The notes below the pieces were generated by a model. It had not been told where the DNA came from, did not search any database, and was given only the letters and a program-made list of their open reading frames with translations. The position numbers and the translations under genes were made by a program. Source: Prevotella sp. (lineage in GTDB: Bacteria; Bacteroidota; Bacteroidia; Bacteroidales; Bacteroidaceae). Taken from it: DNA of 64,000 nt. The DNA is taken from the NCBI GenBank assembly GCA_017475005.1, contig JAFVGI010000007.1:25251-89250 (forward strand), in the 5' to 3' direction. This document shows, in pieces, positions 9,152-18,914 of the stretch; within the stretch, counting starts at the first letter, position 1, and each line of letters opens with the position of its first letter.

Positions 9152-9416
9152 GCAGGTTCTTTATATGGTCAACAACTTCATTGACGCTATTGTTGAAATC
9201 AGCAATCAACGACTTGTAATACTTCTTTGCAGGCATTCCTGGCTCTGGATGAGACACCCTCATAATATAGTCAGAATGTATGCGCATTATGCAACGAAGC
9301 AAAGTATCCGCATTCTGCTTATCACTGTTGTAGTAAGCTGATACTGAAATACATTCAGCAAACAGTTCGCCACAAATGTAATTAATACAACGCTTTAATG
9401 ATCTTTTATTTGCCAT
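9144..9416 (-). CDS. Conserved small protein of unknown function
   Basis: A 90-residue protein that I only recognise as a type often found in Bacteroidales genomes. It is probably all-helical (CINYICGELFAECISVSAYY, DFNNSVNEVVDHIKNLHA), has no signal peptide or membrane segment and contains four Cys residues. It is the first gene of the leftward run and overlaps the acyltransferase start by 8 bases, which supports it being real. A TATTTTTG box lies just upstream on the minus strand. No function can be assigned. Confidence 0.7.
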   Translation of the reverse strand: MANKRSLKRCINYICGELFAECISVSAYYNSDKQNADTLLRCIMRIHSDYIMRVSHPEPGMPAKKYYKSLIADFNNSVNEVVDHIKNLHA

Positions 9417-9438
9417 AACAGTTCATTTTTATTCAGCG

Positions 9439-9446
9439 CAAAAATA
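9439..9446 (-). promoter_or_regulatory. Probable -7 box of the leftward run
   Basis: TATTTTTG on the minus strand, 22 bases before the start codon of the small protein. No clear -33 TTG at the usual spacing was found. Confidence 0.55.
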
Positions 9447-9552
9447 ATAAATTTCGTACACATTCTATAATATACGAAATATAGTTTATATTTTTTAACA
9501 CTATTTTTACATAAATGCCGTACATTATATATAAACTCTCACCTTTTTTTTA

Positions 9553-9560
9553 TACCTTTG
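9553..9560 (+). promoter_or_regulatory. -7 box of proS
   Basis: TACCTTTG followed by CGC, 27 bases before the proS ATG. The TTG of this box is what lets a longer reading frame start at 9558, so that longer start is not credible. Confidence 0.7.
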
Positions 9561-9587
9561 CGCACTGAAAAAAAATTAAAGAAGAGA

Positions 9588-11063
9588 ATGGCAGAATTAA
9601 AAGACTTAACGAAAAGAGCTGACAATTACAGCCAATGGTATAATGATTTGATTGTTAAGGCGGACTTAGCAGAACAGAGTGCTGTCCGTGGATGTATGGT
9701 AATCAAGCCATATGGATACGCTATATGGGAAAAGATGCAGGCACAACTTGATAAGATGTTTAAGGAAACCGGTGCTGTAAATGCATACTTCCCCCTTTTG
9801 ATTCCAAAATCATTTCTGTCACGTGAAGCTGAACATGTAGAAGGGTTTGCCAAAGAATGTGCCGTAGTAACCCACTATCGTCTGAAGACAAACGAAACAC
9901 ACGACGGTGTAGTCGTTGACCCTACTGCAAAACTGGAAGAAGAACTGATTATACGCCCAACCTCAGAAACAATTATATGGAACACCTACAAGAATTGGAT
10001 TCACTCTTGGCGTGATTTGCCATTGATGTGCAACCAATGGTGTAACGTAATGCGTTGGGAGATGCGCACTCGTCCTTTCTTACGTACCTCAGAGTTCTTG
10101 TGGCAGGAAGGTCATACAGCACACGCAACTCGTGAGGAAGCAGAGCAAGAGGCACAGAAGATGCTGAAGGTATATGCTGAATTTGCAGAAAAATGGATGG
10201 CAGTACCTGTAATGCAAGGTGTCAAGAGTGAAACAGAACGTTTTGCGGGAGCCTTAGACACATATACCATAGAAGCAATGATGCAAGACGGAAAAGCCCT
10301 GCAAAGTGGAACATCCCACTTCCTTGGCCAGAATTTCGCAAAGGCATTTGGCGTACAATATCTTACAAAGGAAAACAAGCAGGAATATGTATGGGCTACT
10401 TCATGGGGTGTATCAACACGTCTCATTGGAGCACTCATCATGACGCACTCTGACGATAACGGTTTGGTTCTTCCTCCTCGTCTCGCACCACTGCAGGTAG
10501 TTATCGTACCAATCGGAAAGGGAGAGCAGCAGGAGCAGATTTCAGAATTGTTCCAGCCTGTCATTAAAGCCCTCAACGAGAAAGGCATCAGCGTAAAGTA
10601 CGATGATGCTGACAACAAACGTCCTGGATTTAAATTCGCTGACTACGAATTAAAGGGCGTACCAGTTCGTATCGTAATGGGAGGACGCGATCTTGAAGCC
10701 AAGACAGTGGAAATCATGCGTCGTGACACACTTGAGAAGGAAACCGTACCATTCGAGGGTCTCGCAGAACGCGTAGAGAATTTGCTCGACGACATACAGG
10801 ACAACATCTTTAAGAAAGCAAAAGACTTCAGAGATGCTCACATCTATGAATGTGACAACTACGAAGAATTCAAGGAAAGAGTAAAGGACGGAGGTTTCTT
10901 CCTTTGTCACTGGGACGGCACTCCGGAAACAGAAGCACAGATAAAAGAGGAAACACAAGCAACCATACGTTGCGTGCCATTTGCATTTGAGCAGACACAT
11001 GGTATAGATATGGTATCAGGAAAGCCATCCAAGTGCAGAGTCCTTATTGCCAGAAGCTATTAA
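9588..11063 (+). CDS. proS: Prolyl-tRNA synthetase (archaeal/eukaryotic-like type)
   Basis: A 491-residue class II aminoacyl-tRNA synthetase that charges tRNA-Pro. The short form without the editing insertion, with class II core segments ([50 protein letters not shown]) and the C-terminal zinc-binding-like domain ending in SY, fits the archaeal/eukaryotic-like type. The ATG at 9588 was chosen because the TTG upstream lies in the promoter and the family begins near [11 protein letters not shown] small membrane peptide follows 23 bases later on the same strand. Confidence 0.96.
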   Translation: MAELKDLTKRADNYSQWYNDLIVKADLAEQSAVRGCMVIKPYGYAIWEKMQAQLDKMFKETGAVNAYFPLLIPKSFLSREAEHVEGFAKECAVVTHYRLKTNETHDGVVVDPTAKLEEELIIRPTSETIIWNTYKNWIHSWRDLPLMCNQWCNVMRWEMRTRPFLRTSEFLWQEGHTAHATREEAEQEAQKMLKVYAEFAEKWMAVPVMQGVKSETERFAGALDTYTIEAMMQDGKALQSGTSHFLGQNFAKAFGVQYLTKENKQEYVWATSWGVSTRLIGALIMTHSDDNGLVLPPRLAPLQVVIVPIGKGEQQEQISELFQPVIKALNEKGISVKYDDADNKRPGFKFADYELKGVPVRIVMGGRDLEAKTVEIMRRDTLEKETVPFEGLAERVENLLDDIQDNIFKKAKDFRDAHIYECDNYEEFKERVKDGGFFLCHWDGTPETEAQIKEETQATIRCVPFAFEQTHGIDMVSGKPSKCRVLIARSY

Positions 11064-11086
11064 ATCAGATAAAAACACAAAGAGTG

Positions 11087-11281
11087 ATGAAAGAAGAAAA
11101 TAAACAACATACTCATTCAAGTCATGGACACCATCATCATGATGAAATTCATGATTTTCGGAAACATGGAATAAATAGAATATATAGAAGAAAACTCTTT
11201 GTAAAAGTTGCATATTGGACTCTTTTCACTCTGGCAATATTATGTGTATTGATGGTGATTATAGTTTATAAATTCCTGTAA
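11087..11281 (+). CDS. Small His-rich single-pass membrane protein
   Basis: A 64-residue protein. The N-terminal 22 residues hold eight His (THSSHGHHHHDEIHDF), followed by a basic stretch (RIYRRK) and one membrane helix (about residues 42-62) at the very C-terminus. The charge pattern predicts the His-rich part in the cytoplasm. I do not recognise a family. Metal binding is a guess from composition. It lies 23 bases after proS and may be cotranscribed with it. The ATG at 11087 was chosen because the longer frame overlaps proS. Confidence 0.6.
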   Translation: MKEENKQHTHSSHGHHHHDEIHDFRKHGINRIYRRKLFVKVAYWTLFTLAILCVLMVIIVYKFL

Positions 11282-11360
11282 TTTTCAGGTTTTCAGGAGC
11301 ATATCAATTATAAACGATATAGGTAATTTTTAGGCAAAATATCAAAAAAATGCATTTTTA

Positions 11361-11392
11361 TTTGGTGTTTTGCCTATTTTTTTGTACCTTTG
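11361..11392 (+). promoter_or_regulatory. Promoter of the rpsF-rpsR-rplI operon
   Basis: TTTG (11361-11364), 20 bases, TACCTTTG (11385-11392). About 70 bases of leader follow before rpsF. In it TGTGT (11403-11407) and ACACA near 11420 could pair weakly; a regulatory role is not shown. Confidence 0.8.
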
Positions 11393-11463
11393 CACCCGCT
11401 TTGTGTAAAAACAGCACATTGCACACATTAATTTATAATCAATATTTTAATCAAGAACTAATG

Positions 11464-11808
11464 ATGAATCATTACGAAACCGTTTTCATCCTGACTCCCG
11501 TTTTGTCTGATGACCAGACAAAGGAAACGGTCGCTAAGTTCAAGAAAGTACTCTCTGACAATGGTGCCGAGATGCTGAACGAAGAGGCTTGGGGACTCAA
11601 GAAAATGGCTTATGCTATTCAGAAGAAGTCAACAGGATTTTATTTCCTCTTTGAGTTCAAGGCAGAGCCATCAGTAGTAGACAAACTCGAGACATCTTTC
11701 CGTCGCGAGGAGAAAGTAATCCGTTTTATGACCGTCAAACTTGACAAGTATGCAGTTGCTTACGCAGAGAAGCGTCGTGTCAAGTATGCTAAAAAAGAGG
11801 AGGCTTAA
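11464..11808 (+). CDS. rpsF: Small ribosomal subunit protein bS6
   Basis: A 114-residue S6 protein with the usual opening [16 protein letters not shown] and the conserved [17 protein letters not shown]. It is part of the 30S platform and binds S18. Two ATG codons stand next to each other (11461 and 11464); the second fits the family start. First gene of rpsF-rpsR-rplI, two bases before rpsR. Confidence 0.95.
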   Translation: MNHYETVFILTPVLSDDQTKETVAKFKKVLSDNGAEMLNEEAWGLKKMAYAIQKKSTGFYFLFEFKAEPSVVDKLETSFRREEKVIRFMTVKLDKYAVAYAEKRRVKYAKKEEA

Positions 11809-11810
11809 AC

Positions 11811-12080
11811 ATGGCAGAGAACAATTCAGAAATCCGTTATCTTAACGCTCCAACAATCGACACTCGCAAGAAGAAGTACTGTCGTTTCAAGAAGAGCGGT
11901 ATTAAGTACATCGACTATAAGGACCCTGAGTTCCTGAAGAAGTTCCTCAATGAGCAGGGAAAGCTTCTTCCACGTCGTATAACCGGCACATCTTTGAAGT
12001 ATCAGCGTCGTGTAGCACAGGCTGTTAAGCGTGCTCGCCAGATTGCATTGCTTCCTTATGTAACCGACATGATGAAATAA
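11811..12080 (+). CDS. rpsR: Small ribosomal subunit protein bS18
   Basis: An 89-residue S18 with the conserved core [17 protein letters not shown] and [20 protein letters not shown]. It pairs with S6 in the 30S platform. Length is normal. It sits between rpsF and rplI with no ssb or priB gene in between. Confidence 0.97.
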   Translation: MAENNSEIRYLNAPTIDTRKKKYCRFKKSGIKYIDYKDPEFLKKFLNEQGKLLPRRITGTSLKYQRRVAQAVKRARQIALLPYVTDMMK

Positions 12081-12087
12081 TTTTAAT

Positions 12088-12094
12088 TAGGAGG
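12088..12094 (+). promoter_or_regulatory. Strong Shine-Dalgarno site of rplI
   Basis: TAGGAGG, 8 bases before the rplI ATG. Most starts in this window have no such site, so this one stands out. Confidence 0.7.
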
Positions 12095-12102
12095 ATTACA
12101 CA

Positions 12103-12645
12103 ATGGAAATTATACTGAAAGAAGATATTATAGGTCTTGGATTCAAGAACGACATAGTTAATGTAAAATCTGGCTACGGACGTAACTACCTCATTCCTAC
12201 AGGAAAGGCTGTTATCGCTTCTCCAGCAGCAAAGAAGGTATTGGCAGAGAACCTGAAGCAGCAGGCTCACAAACTTGCTAAGATTCTCGAAAATGCAGAG
12301 AAAGAAGCTGCAGCACTCAATGGTGTATCACTCGAGATCAAGGCTAAGGTTAGTGCAACAGGCGTATTGTACGGTTCTGTAAATGCTGGTACTATTGTAG
12401 AAGAGTTGGCTAAGAAGGGCATCGAGATTGACCGCAAGAAGGTTGTCATGAAGGACATCAAGTCTGTAGGTGAATACGCTGCTACAGTTATCTTCCACAA
12501 GGAAGTTCGCGTAGAAATTCCTGTAACAGTACTTGCTGAGAACAATATCGCTGAGCAGCCAAAGGCTGAAGAGCCAAAGAAGGCTCCTATAGTAGAGCCA
12601 GAAGCTCCTGTTGTTGAAGAGGAGCAGGCAGAAGCTGCAGAGTAA
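12103..12645 (+). CDS. rplI: Large ribosomal subunit protein bL9
   Basis: A 180-residue L9 with the N-terminal motif GLGFKNDIVNVKSGYGRNYL and the long central helix. It is about 30 residues longer than the usual 147-150: residues about 150-180 form an acidic Pro/Glu/Ala-rich tail (EEPKKAPIVEPEAPVVEEE). Last gene of the operon, followed by a terminator. Confidence 0.96.
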   Translation: MEIILKEDIIGLGFKNDIVNVKSGYGRNYLIPTGKAVIASPAAKKVLAENLKQQAHKLAKILENAEKEAAALNGVSLEIKAKVSATGVLYGSVNAGTIVEELAKKGIEIDRKKVVMKDIKSVGEYAATVIFHKEVRVEIPVTVLAENNIAEQPKAEEPKKAPIVEPEAPVVEEEQAEAAE

Positions 12646-12669
12646 GAAGACATACCATAAAACATTATA

Positions 12670-12712
12670 AAAATCGCACCGAGGAACTATTTCTTTGGTG
12701 CGATTTTGTTTT
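12670..12712 (+). terminator. Terminator of the ribosomal protein operon
   Basis: A perfect 11-base stem AAAATCGCACC / GGTGCGATTTT with a 16-base loop, followed by GTTTTC. Confidence 0.85.
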
Positions 12713-12795
12713 CATAAAAAATTGATATAGATTATTTTATCATTTTATTTTATAAAATAAATTTATAAAAAAGGGATTTTTTGTTTATTTTTTTT

Positions 12796-12803
12796 TACCT
12801 TTG
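12796..12803 (+). promoter_or_regulatory. -7 box of the glycogen synthase gene
   Basis: TACCTTTG followed by GC, 57 bases before the start codon. No TTG at the usual -33 distance. Confidence 0.65.
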
Positions 12804-12860
12804 CACGCAGAAAATATGTATATTTTATATACCCACCAGAAAATTTGAACATTGGTCTTT

Positions 12861-14492
12861 ATGGTAAAACCAGATTACATTTTCGAGTCTTCATGGGAAG
12901 TCTGCAATAAAGTTGGCGGCATTTACACCGTATTGTCAACTCGTGCAAAGACACTCCAGGAAGAGTTTTCCGACAAAATTATTTTCATTGGTCCTGATTG
13001 TTGGGGTGAAAAGAAATGCCCTTTCTTCATACCAGATAGCAGCATTCTCAAGGAATGGCAAGAATCAACAACATTAAAAGTGAAAGTAGGCAGATGGGAT
13101 ATTCCCGGCAAGCCAATTTCTATCCTTGTGGACTTCACTCCATTCTTTGCTGAAAAAAATACTATCTACGGTAATTTGTGGGATTATTTCCAGGTTGACT
13201 CTCTTCACGCTTATGGCGACTACGATGAAGCAAGCATGTTCTCTTATGCTGCCGGTCTCGTTGTTGAGAGCCTATACAAATTCTTGAAGCTCGAGAATCA
13301 GAAGGTCATTTACCAAGCTAATGAATGGATGTGTGGATTAGGTGCTCTCTATATCAAGAAGAGCATTCCTGAGATAGGAACTATCTTTACAACTCACGCA
13401 ACAAGCATCGGACGTTCCATTGCCGGCAACAACAAGCCACTTTACGAATATCTGTGGGCATACAATGGTGACCAGATGGCTGGCGAACTGAATATGCAGT
13501 CAAAACACTCCATCGAGAAACAGACAGCATGGAATGTAAATTGTTTTACTACAGTTTCTGACATCACCGCAACAGAATGCAAGGAACTTATCGACAAACC
13601 TGTTGATGTTGTTCTTCCTAACGGCTTTGAAGACGATTTCGTTCCAAAAGGAGCAGAATTCACAAAGAAGCGCAACGCTGCCCGCAAGGCCCTTTTGAAA
13701 CTTGCAAATGCTCTTACAGGCAGCCAGTTCCCTGATGACACTCTCATCGTAGGCACATCAGGTCGCTACGAATTCCGCAACAAGGGCATCGACGTCTTTA
13801 TTGAGGCCATGAATCGCCTTAATAATGACGAGAAGCTCCAGAAGCCTGTACTGGCATTCGTGGAAGTACCAGCATGGGTAGGAGCTCCACGTCAGGATAT
13901 TATCGAAAGATTGAAGAAAGCAAAAGGTGTAAACACATACGATACTCCACTTTACCTGCCAATCATAACCCATAACCTTTACAACTTATCAGACGATAAA
14001 GTTATCAACATGATGAAGTGTTACGGAATGACGAATAGCAAGGAGGACAAGGTGAAGGTTATATTCATACCAAGTTACCTCAATGGTGACGACGGTATTC
14101 TTAACATGCCTTATTACGATGTCATCATCGGTAAAGACCTCACGGTTTATCCATCATACTACGAGCCATGGGGATATACTCCATTGGAGAGTGTTGCTTT
14201 CAGCGTGCCATGCATCACAACAGACCTCGCAGGATTCGGAGTATGGGCAAACACCATAAAGGGTGCTTACTCTGAGATAGAAGACGGAGTAAAGACCATT
14301 CACCGTACAGACTACAACTACTCAGAAGTAGCTGACGCTATAAAAGATACTGTAACAAAGTATTCAGGATTCACACCGGCGCAGATAAAGAAATGCCGTA
14401 CTAAAGCATCAAAACTCTCCAAGAAAGCGCTTTGGAAAGAATTCATAAAATACTATTATCAGGCATACGACATTGCACTTCGCACAAAATAA
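12861..14492 (+). CDS. Glycogen synthase, eukaryotic-like (GT3 family)
   Basis: A 543-residue glycogen synthase. The N-terminal segment FESSWEVCNKVGGIYTVLSTRAK-type sequence and the fungal/animal-like layout (ANEWMCGLGALYIKKSIPEIGTIFTTHATSIGR) place it in GT3 rather than the bacterial GlgA GT5 family. The C-terminal lobe has PSYYEPWGYTPLESVAFSVP, the acidic donor-site region. It transfers glucose from a nucleotide sugar to glycogen in the cytoplasm. The start is the ATG at 12861; an upstream TTG is less likely. The phosphorylase that degrades the same polymer follows 35 bases later, so synthesis and breakdown are coded together. Confidence 0.92.
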   Translation: MVKPDYIFESSWEVCNKVGGIYTVLSTRAKTLQEEFSDKIIFIGPDCWGEKKCPFFIPDSSILKEWQESTTLKVKVGRWDIPGKPISILVDFTPFFAEKNTIYGNLWDYFQVDSLHAYGDYDEASMFSYAAGLVVESLYKFLKLENQKVIYQANEWMCGLGALYIKKSIPEIGTIFTTHATSIGRSIAGNNKPLYEYLWAYNGDQMAGELNMQSKHSIEKQTAWNVNCFTTVSDITATECKELIDKPVDVVLPNGFEDDFVPKGAEFTKKRNAARKALLKLANALTGSQFPDDTLIVGTSGRYEFRNKGIDVFIEAMNRLNNDEKLQKPVLAFVEVPAWVGAPRQDIIERLKKAKGVNTYDTPLYLPIITHNLYNLSDDKVINMMKCYGMTNSKEDKVKVIFIPSYLNGDDGILNMPYYDVIIGKDLTVYPSYYEPWGYTPLESVAFSVPCITTDLAGFGVWANTIKGAYSEIEDGVKTIHRTDYNYSEVADAIKDTVTKYSGFTPAQIKKCRTKASKLSKKALWKEFIKYYYQAYDIALRTK

Positions 14493-14527
14493 ATAAAATC
14501 CAACATTATTAAATTATATAAACTATT

Positions 14528-17089
14528 ATGAAAATCAAATCAGCTTATTCAAACACTCCTATTTGGAAGGAGTTTACCGTAAAGTCAACCCTCCCAAAGG
14601 AATTGGAGTGCCTCGACGAGATTGCACACAACATGTGGTGGGTATGGAACTATGATGCCCGTGAGCTTTTCCGCTCTCTTGATGAGGAAATCTATGACGA
14701 GGTTGCCCACAACCCAGTACAGTTGCTCGAGCGTCTCTCTTACGAGCGTAAGGAAGAGATTGTAAAGGATAAGAAGATTATGGCTAATGTTAAGGCCGTA
14801 TATAAGCATTTCAAAGATTACATGTCAGTAAAGCCTGACAAGACTCGTCCTTCTGTGGCATACTTCTCTATGGAGTTCGGTATTCACAACTCACTGAAGA
14901 TTTATTCTGGCGGTCTTGGAATGCTTGCTGGTGACTATATCAAGGAGGCATCTGACTCTAACGTTGATATGTGCGGTATCGGTTTCCTCTATCGTTTTGG
15001 CTACTTCAAGCAGAGCCTCTCAATGGATGGACAGCAGATTGCCAACTATGACGCACAGAACTTCAACTCTCTGCCTATCGCAAAGACACTTGACAAGGAT
15101 GGCAAGCAGGTTGTTGTTGATGTGCCCTACATGAATTACAATGTACACGCACTCGTATGGCAGGCAAATGTTGGTCGTGTAAAGCTTTATCTGCTCGACA
15201 CAGACAATGACTTGAACTCAGAGTACGATCGTCCTATCACTCACGCTCTTTATGGTGGTGACTGGGAGAACCGTCTGAAGCAGGAGATTCTTCTCGGTAT
15301 CGGTGGTATGCTGATGCTTGAGAAACTCGGCATCAAGAAGCAGGTTTATCACTGTAACGAGGGACACGCAGCACTCTGCAACCTGCAGCGTCTCGTATCT
15401 TACGTAAGAAGCGGCCTATCATTCAATCAGGCTATGGAAGTTGTTCGCGCTTCTTCTCTCTACACAGTACATACTCCAGTTCCTGCTGGTCACGACTACT
15501 TCGACAAGGATCTGTTTGGTAAATATATGGGTGGCTATGCTGATATGCTTGGTATTTCTTGGAAAGAGTTCATCGGTATGGGTCGTATCAACCCAGATGA
15601 TGACAACGAGCGTTTCTGTATGTCAACATTCGCTTGCAACACTTGTCAGGAGGTTAATGGTGTATCTATGCTTCACGGCTGGGTATCTCAAAAGATGTTC
15701 TCTGGTATTTGGAGCGGCTACTATCCAGAAGAGAATCACGTTGGATATGTTACCAATGGTGTACACTTCCCATCATGGTGTGCTACAGAGTGGCGTGAGG
15801 TTTATGACAAGTACCTGAAGCCAGGCTTCTATGAGGACCAGTCTAATGAGGATCTCTGGCACGGAATATACGACTGCCCAGACGCTGAGATTTGGAAGAC
15901 TCGTATGGCTCTTAAGGAGAAGCTCATCAAGTACATCCGCGATAAGTTTGCTGAGGCTTGGCTGAAGAATCAGGGTGATCCAGCTCGTGTAGTATCTCTG
16001 CTTGAGCGCATCAATCCTAATGCACTGATGATTGGCTTCTGCCGTCGTTTTGCTACATACAAGCGTGCTCATCTGCTCTTTACAGACCTTGAGCGTCTTT
16101 CTAAGATTGTCAACAACCCTGAGAAGCCAGTATTGTTCTTCTTCTCTGGTAAGGCACACCCAGCAGATGGTGCAGGACAGGGACTTATCAAGCGTATCTA
16201 TGAGATTTCACAGCGTCCAGAGTTCCTTGGCAAGATTATCTTCCTCGAGGACTACGACTATCAGCTGGCTCGTCGTCTCGTATCAGGTGTTGATATCTGG
16301 ATGAACACTCCTACCCGTCCATTGGAGGCATCTGGTACATCTGGTGAGAAGGCAGAGATGAATGGTGTTGTAAACCTCTCTGTCCTCGACGGATGGTGGG
16401 TAGAAGGTTATCGTAAGGGTGCCGGTTGGGCTTTGAAGCAGGAGCGCACATACGAGAACCAGGCATATCAGGATCAGCTTGACGCAACAACAATCTATAA
16501 CCTCCTTGAGAACGAAATCGTTCCAATGTACTACGATAAGGACAAGAAGGGTCTGTCAAAGGATTGGATTCAGGTTGTGAAGAATTCTATAGCAACTATC
16601 GCTCCTCACTATACAATGAAGCGTCAGCTCGACGATTACTATTCTAAGTTCTATACAAAACTGGCTGCCCGTTCTGCAAAGATTAACGCAAAGGACTACC
16701 AGTTGGCAAAGGATATAGCACTGTGGAAAGAGACTGTTGCTGAGCGTTGGGATAGCATTGAGGTTATTTCAGGCAATGTTAGAGGATTTGAAGGAGGTGC
16801 AGAGACAGGTAAGTCATACACTATTCAGTATGTCATCAACGAGCAGGGTCTTAATGACGCTGTTGGTTTGGAACTTGTCTGCTTGAAGAACGATCAGGAT
16901 CCTTCTGACCATCGTATCAACCTTATCAAGCCATTCAAGATGGTGAAGAAAGCTGGTAATAACTACACCTTCGAGTGTGAATTCTCCACATCTATGGCAG
17001 GTAACTGGAAAGTGTGCGTACGTATGTTCCCAAAGAACGACTTGCTCCCACACCGTCAGGACTTCTGCTACGTTAAGTGGTTAGACTAA
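14528..17089 (+). CDS. glgP: Alpha-glucan (glycogen) phosphorylase
   Basis: An 853-residue GT35 phosphorylase of the alpha-glucan type. The N-terminal DUF3417 region ([18 protein letters not shown]) is followed by the catalytic domain with [20 protein letters not shown], and the pyridoxal phosphate-binding segment [14 protein letters not shown]. It releases glucose-1-phosphate from glycogen. The C-terminal 130 residues (from about [13 protein letters not shown]) are a beta-rich extension common in the Bacteroidetes type. Same strand and probably same transcript as the glycogen synthase. Confidence 0.95.
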   Translation: MKIKSAYSNTPIWKEFTVKSTLPKELECLDEIAHNMWWVWNYDARELFRSLDEEIYDEVAHNPVQLLERLSYERKEEIVKDKKIMANVKAVYKHFKDYMSVKPDKTRPSVAYFSMEFGIHNSLKIYSGGLGMLAGDYIKEASDSNVDMCGIGFLYRFGYFKQSLSMDGQQIANYDAQNFNSLPIAKTLDKDGKQVVVDVPYMNYNVHALVWQANVGRVKLYLLDTDNDLNSEYDRPITHALYGGDWENRLKQEILLGIGGMLMLEKLGIKKQVYHCNEGHAALCNLQRLVSYVRSGLSFNQAMEVVRASSLYTVHTPVPAGHDYFDKDLFGKYMGGYADMLGISWKEFIGMGRINPDDDNERFCMSTFACNTCQEVNGVSMLHGWVSQKMFSGIWSGYYPEENHVGYVTNGVHFPSWCATEWREVYDKYLKPGFYEDQSNEDLWHGIYDCPDAEIWKTRMALKEKLIKYIRDKFAEAWLKNQGDPARVVSLLERINPNALMIGFCRRFATYKRAHLLFTDLERLSKIVNNPEKPVLFFFSGKAHPADGAGQGLIKRIYEISQRPEFLGKIIFLEDYDYQLARRLVSGVDIWMNTPTRPLEASGTSGEKAEMNGVVNLSVLDGWWVEGYRKGAGWALKQERTYENQAYQDQLDATTIYNLLENEIVPMYYDKDKKGLSKDWIQVVKNSIATIAPHYTMKRQLDDYYSKFYTKLAARSAKINAKDYQLAKDIALWKETVAERWDSIEVISGNVRGFEGGAETGKSYTIQYVINEQGLNDAVGLELVCLKNDQDPSDHRINLIKPFKMVKKAGNNYTFECEFSTSMAGNWKVCVRMFPKNDLLPHRQDFCYVKWLD

Positions 17090-17130
17090 AAGTAATATTT
17101 ACGTCAAATCCATAAATATTTAAATTCTGC

Positions 17131-18057
17131 ATGAAGACACTTTGGAACACCATAAATGGAATACGTCGCATTGAGGCATGGGAGCCTAATTGTTGGATGC
17201 AGTATACATGTCCCTCTGAGGCAGACCAGAAGGAGATGGTTGAGAAATACCAGATTCCTGAATACTTCCTTTCGGACATCAGCGATGCTGATGAGAGGGC
17301 ACGTTTCGAGTATGAAGAAGGATGGCAGCTCGTCATCCTTCGAATACCATACATGAAGGAGATAAAGTCACGTACGCCCTATACTACGGTGCCTTTAGGC
17401 ATCATGCATAAGGGCGACGTGCTCATTTCTGTTTGCTATTTCGAGACAGATATGATGATAGACTTCGTTTCTTATCAAGAGCGTAGAGGACAAGGGTTTA
17501 CCGACTATGTCGATATGATATTCCGCCTGTTCCTGTGTACATCGGTATGGTATCTGAAACGTTTGAAACAAATCAGTTTCCTCCTCAACAGGGCGAAACG
17601 TAATATGGATCATGGGGTAGATAATACTTCGCTTGTAAATCTGTCTCGTCTGCAAGATTCCCTGACATACTTCGAGACATCAATCCGAGGTAACGAGACC
17701 CTGTTGCAGAAGCTTAAGTTCAAGTTGCCTGTGGACGAAATTGACGTTGACCTCATAGAAGACGTCACTATCGAGATGGCACAGGCACGTGAGACGGCAC
17801 ATATATACTCTGAAATCCTTGAGTCGACGATGAATACGTACACTTCTATTATCAACAATAATATGAACACTATCATTCGTACTCTCACATCGTTCTCTAT
17901 CATTCTGATGTTCCCTACCCTCGTAGCATCGCTATTTGGTATGAACCTCATCAACGGTATGGAGACAAGTCTGTTAGGATTTCCTATAGCCATTGGCATC
18001 AGTATTGTCATAAGTCTTGGAATGTGGTGGATATTGAGGAAAAAGAATCTATTGTAA
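17131..18057 (+). CDS. corA: CorA-type magnesium/divalent cation transporter
   Basis: A 308-residue CorA-family channel. The large cytoplasmic N-terminal domain precedes two C-terminal membrane helices with the signature GMN at residues 270-272 (LFGMNLINGM). The family forms homopentamers that carry Mg2+ or Co2+ inward. Length and topology are normal. It starts 41 bases after glgP and ends 5 bases before the GSCFA gene. Confidence 0.92.
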   Translation: MKTLWNTINGIRRIEAWEPNCWMQYTCPSEADQKEMVEKYQIPEYFLSDISDADERARFEYEEGWQLVILRIPYMKEIKSRTPYTTVPLGIMHKGDVLISVCYFETDMMIDFVSYQERRGQGFTDYVDMIFRLFLCTSVWYLKRLKQISFLLNRAKRNMDHGVDNTSLVNLSRLQDSLTYFETSIRGNETLLQKLKFKLPVDEIDVDLIEDVTIEMAQARETAHIYSEILESTMNTYTSIINNNMNTIIRTLTSFSIILMFPTLVASLFGMNLINGMETSLLGFPIAIGISIVISLGMWWILRKKNLL

Positions 18058-18062
18058 GAGAG

Positions 18063-18914
18063 ATGAATTTACAGACAACCGTTACAATTCAGAAAGCAAA
18101 TTTTGAAATAAAGCCCACGGACAATTTTTTGTTCGTGGGTTCTTGCTTTGCAGATAAGATTGGAGGAATCTTTAAGGACAATCACTTTAAGGCCACGGTA
18201 AATCCCTACGGAGTGATGTATAATCCTGCCAGCGTTCTGCATACTATTACTAAGGAGAAAGAGGCAGGCGCATGCTATGATATAGCCGTAATCACCCTTG
18301 GCACTAACCACATCTATATCCTCAACGAAACGGGCGAGATTGTTGACAACTGCCAGAAACGTCCTGCAAGTCTTTTTACAGAGAAAGAACTCTCTGTTGA
18401 GGAATGTGCCGACTATCTCAGGCAATGTATTGAAATGCTCAGGGAGATAAATCCCGACATCCACATCATCTTTACCGTCAGTCCCATCCGCTATGCCAAG
18501 TACGGTTACCACGAAAGCCAACTCTCCAAAGCCACCCTCCTTATGGCAATTGCAGGTCTAAGGTCTAAGTTCCAAGGTCTAAGGTCAACCCAAAATTCTC
18601 AATTATCAATTGTCAATTATCAATTATCAACTTCCTACTTTCCCTCTTACGAGATTATGATGGACGAGTTGCGTGACTATCGCTTCTATGCTGACGATAT
18701 GCTCCATCCGTCCGACCTGGCGGTGCAGTATATCTACGAACGTTTCCGTGAGACATATTTCTCCATCAACGCCAAGGCGATGGAGGTAGAGTGGCAGCCC
18801 ATAAAGAAAGCACTTTCTCACCGTCCCTTCAATGCAGAGAGCGAAGAGTACAAAGCATTCATAGCGAAGGCCAAAGCCGACGAAAAAGCCTTCTGTAAGA
18901 GATGGAAATTATAA
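18063..18914 (+). CDS. GSCFA domain protein with an internal repeat-derived insert
   Basis: A 283-residue protein with the family signature GSCFADKIGG near residue 35 and the later YEIMMDELRDYRFYADDMLHP. GSCFA proteins are SGNH-hydrolase-like and of unknown role. Residues about 165-192 (GLRSKFQGLRSTQNSQLSIV and onward) are encoded by seven-base repeats (18555-18642) and replace a short linker in the family. The reading frame stays open through it. The ATG at 18063 was taken because the longer frame overlaps corA. It overlaps birA by 13 bases. Confidence 0.85.
   Translation: MNLQTTVTIQKANFEIKPTDNFLFVGSCFADKIGGIFKDNHFKATVNPYGVMYNPASVLHTITKEKEAGACYDIAVITLGTNHIYILNETGEIVDNCQKRPASLFTEKELSVEECADYLRQCIEMLREINPDIHIIFTVSPIRYAKYGYHESQLSKATLLMAIAGLRSKFQGLRSTQNSQLSIVNYQLSTSYFPSYEIMMDELRDYRFYADDMLHPSDLAVQYIYERFRETYFSINAKAMEVEWQPIKKALSHRPFNAESEEYKAFIAKAKADEKAFCKRWKL
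18555..18642 (+). repeat. Seven-base repeats inside the GSCFA coding sequence
   Basis: Units GGTCTAA, GGTCTAA, GTTCCAA, GGTCTAA, GGTCAAC (18555-18589), a short spacer, then AATTCTC, AATTATC, AATTGTC, AATTATC, AATTATC (18594-18628) and two weaker units. The TAA of units 1, 2 and 4 is out of frame. The one position that would be in frame (18573-18575) reads CAA. Confidence 0.85.

Noticed and set aside
9558-9587. Longer proS start at a TTG
   Set aside because: The TTG is part of the TACCTTTG promoter box, so it should not be in the mRNA.
11393-11463. Ribosomal protein leader structure before rpsF
   Set aside because: Only a weak TGTGT/ACACA pairing is seen and the known S6-S18 binding motif could not be matched with confidence.
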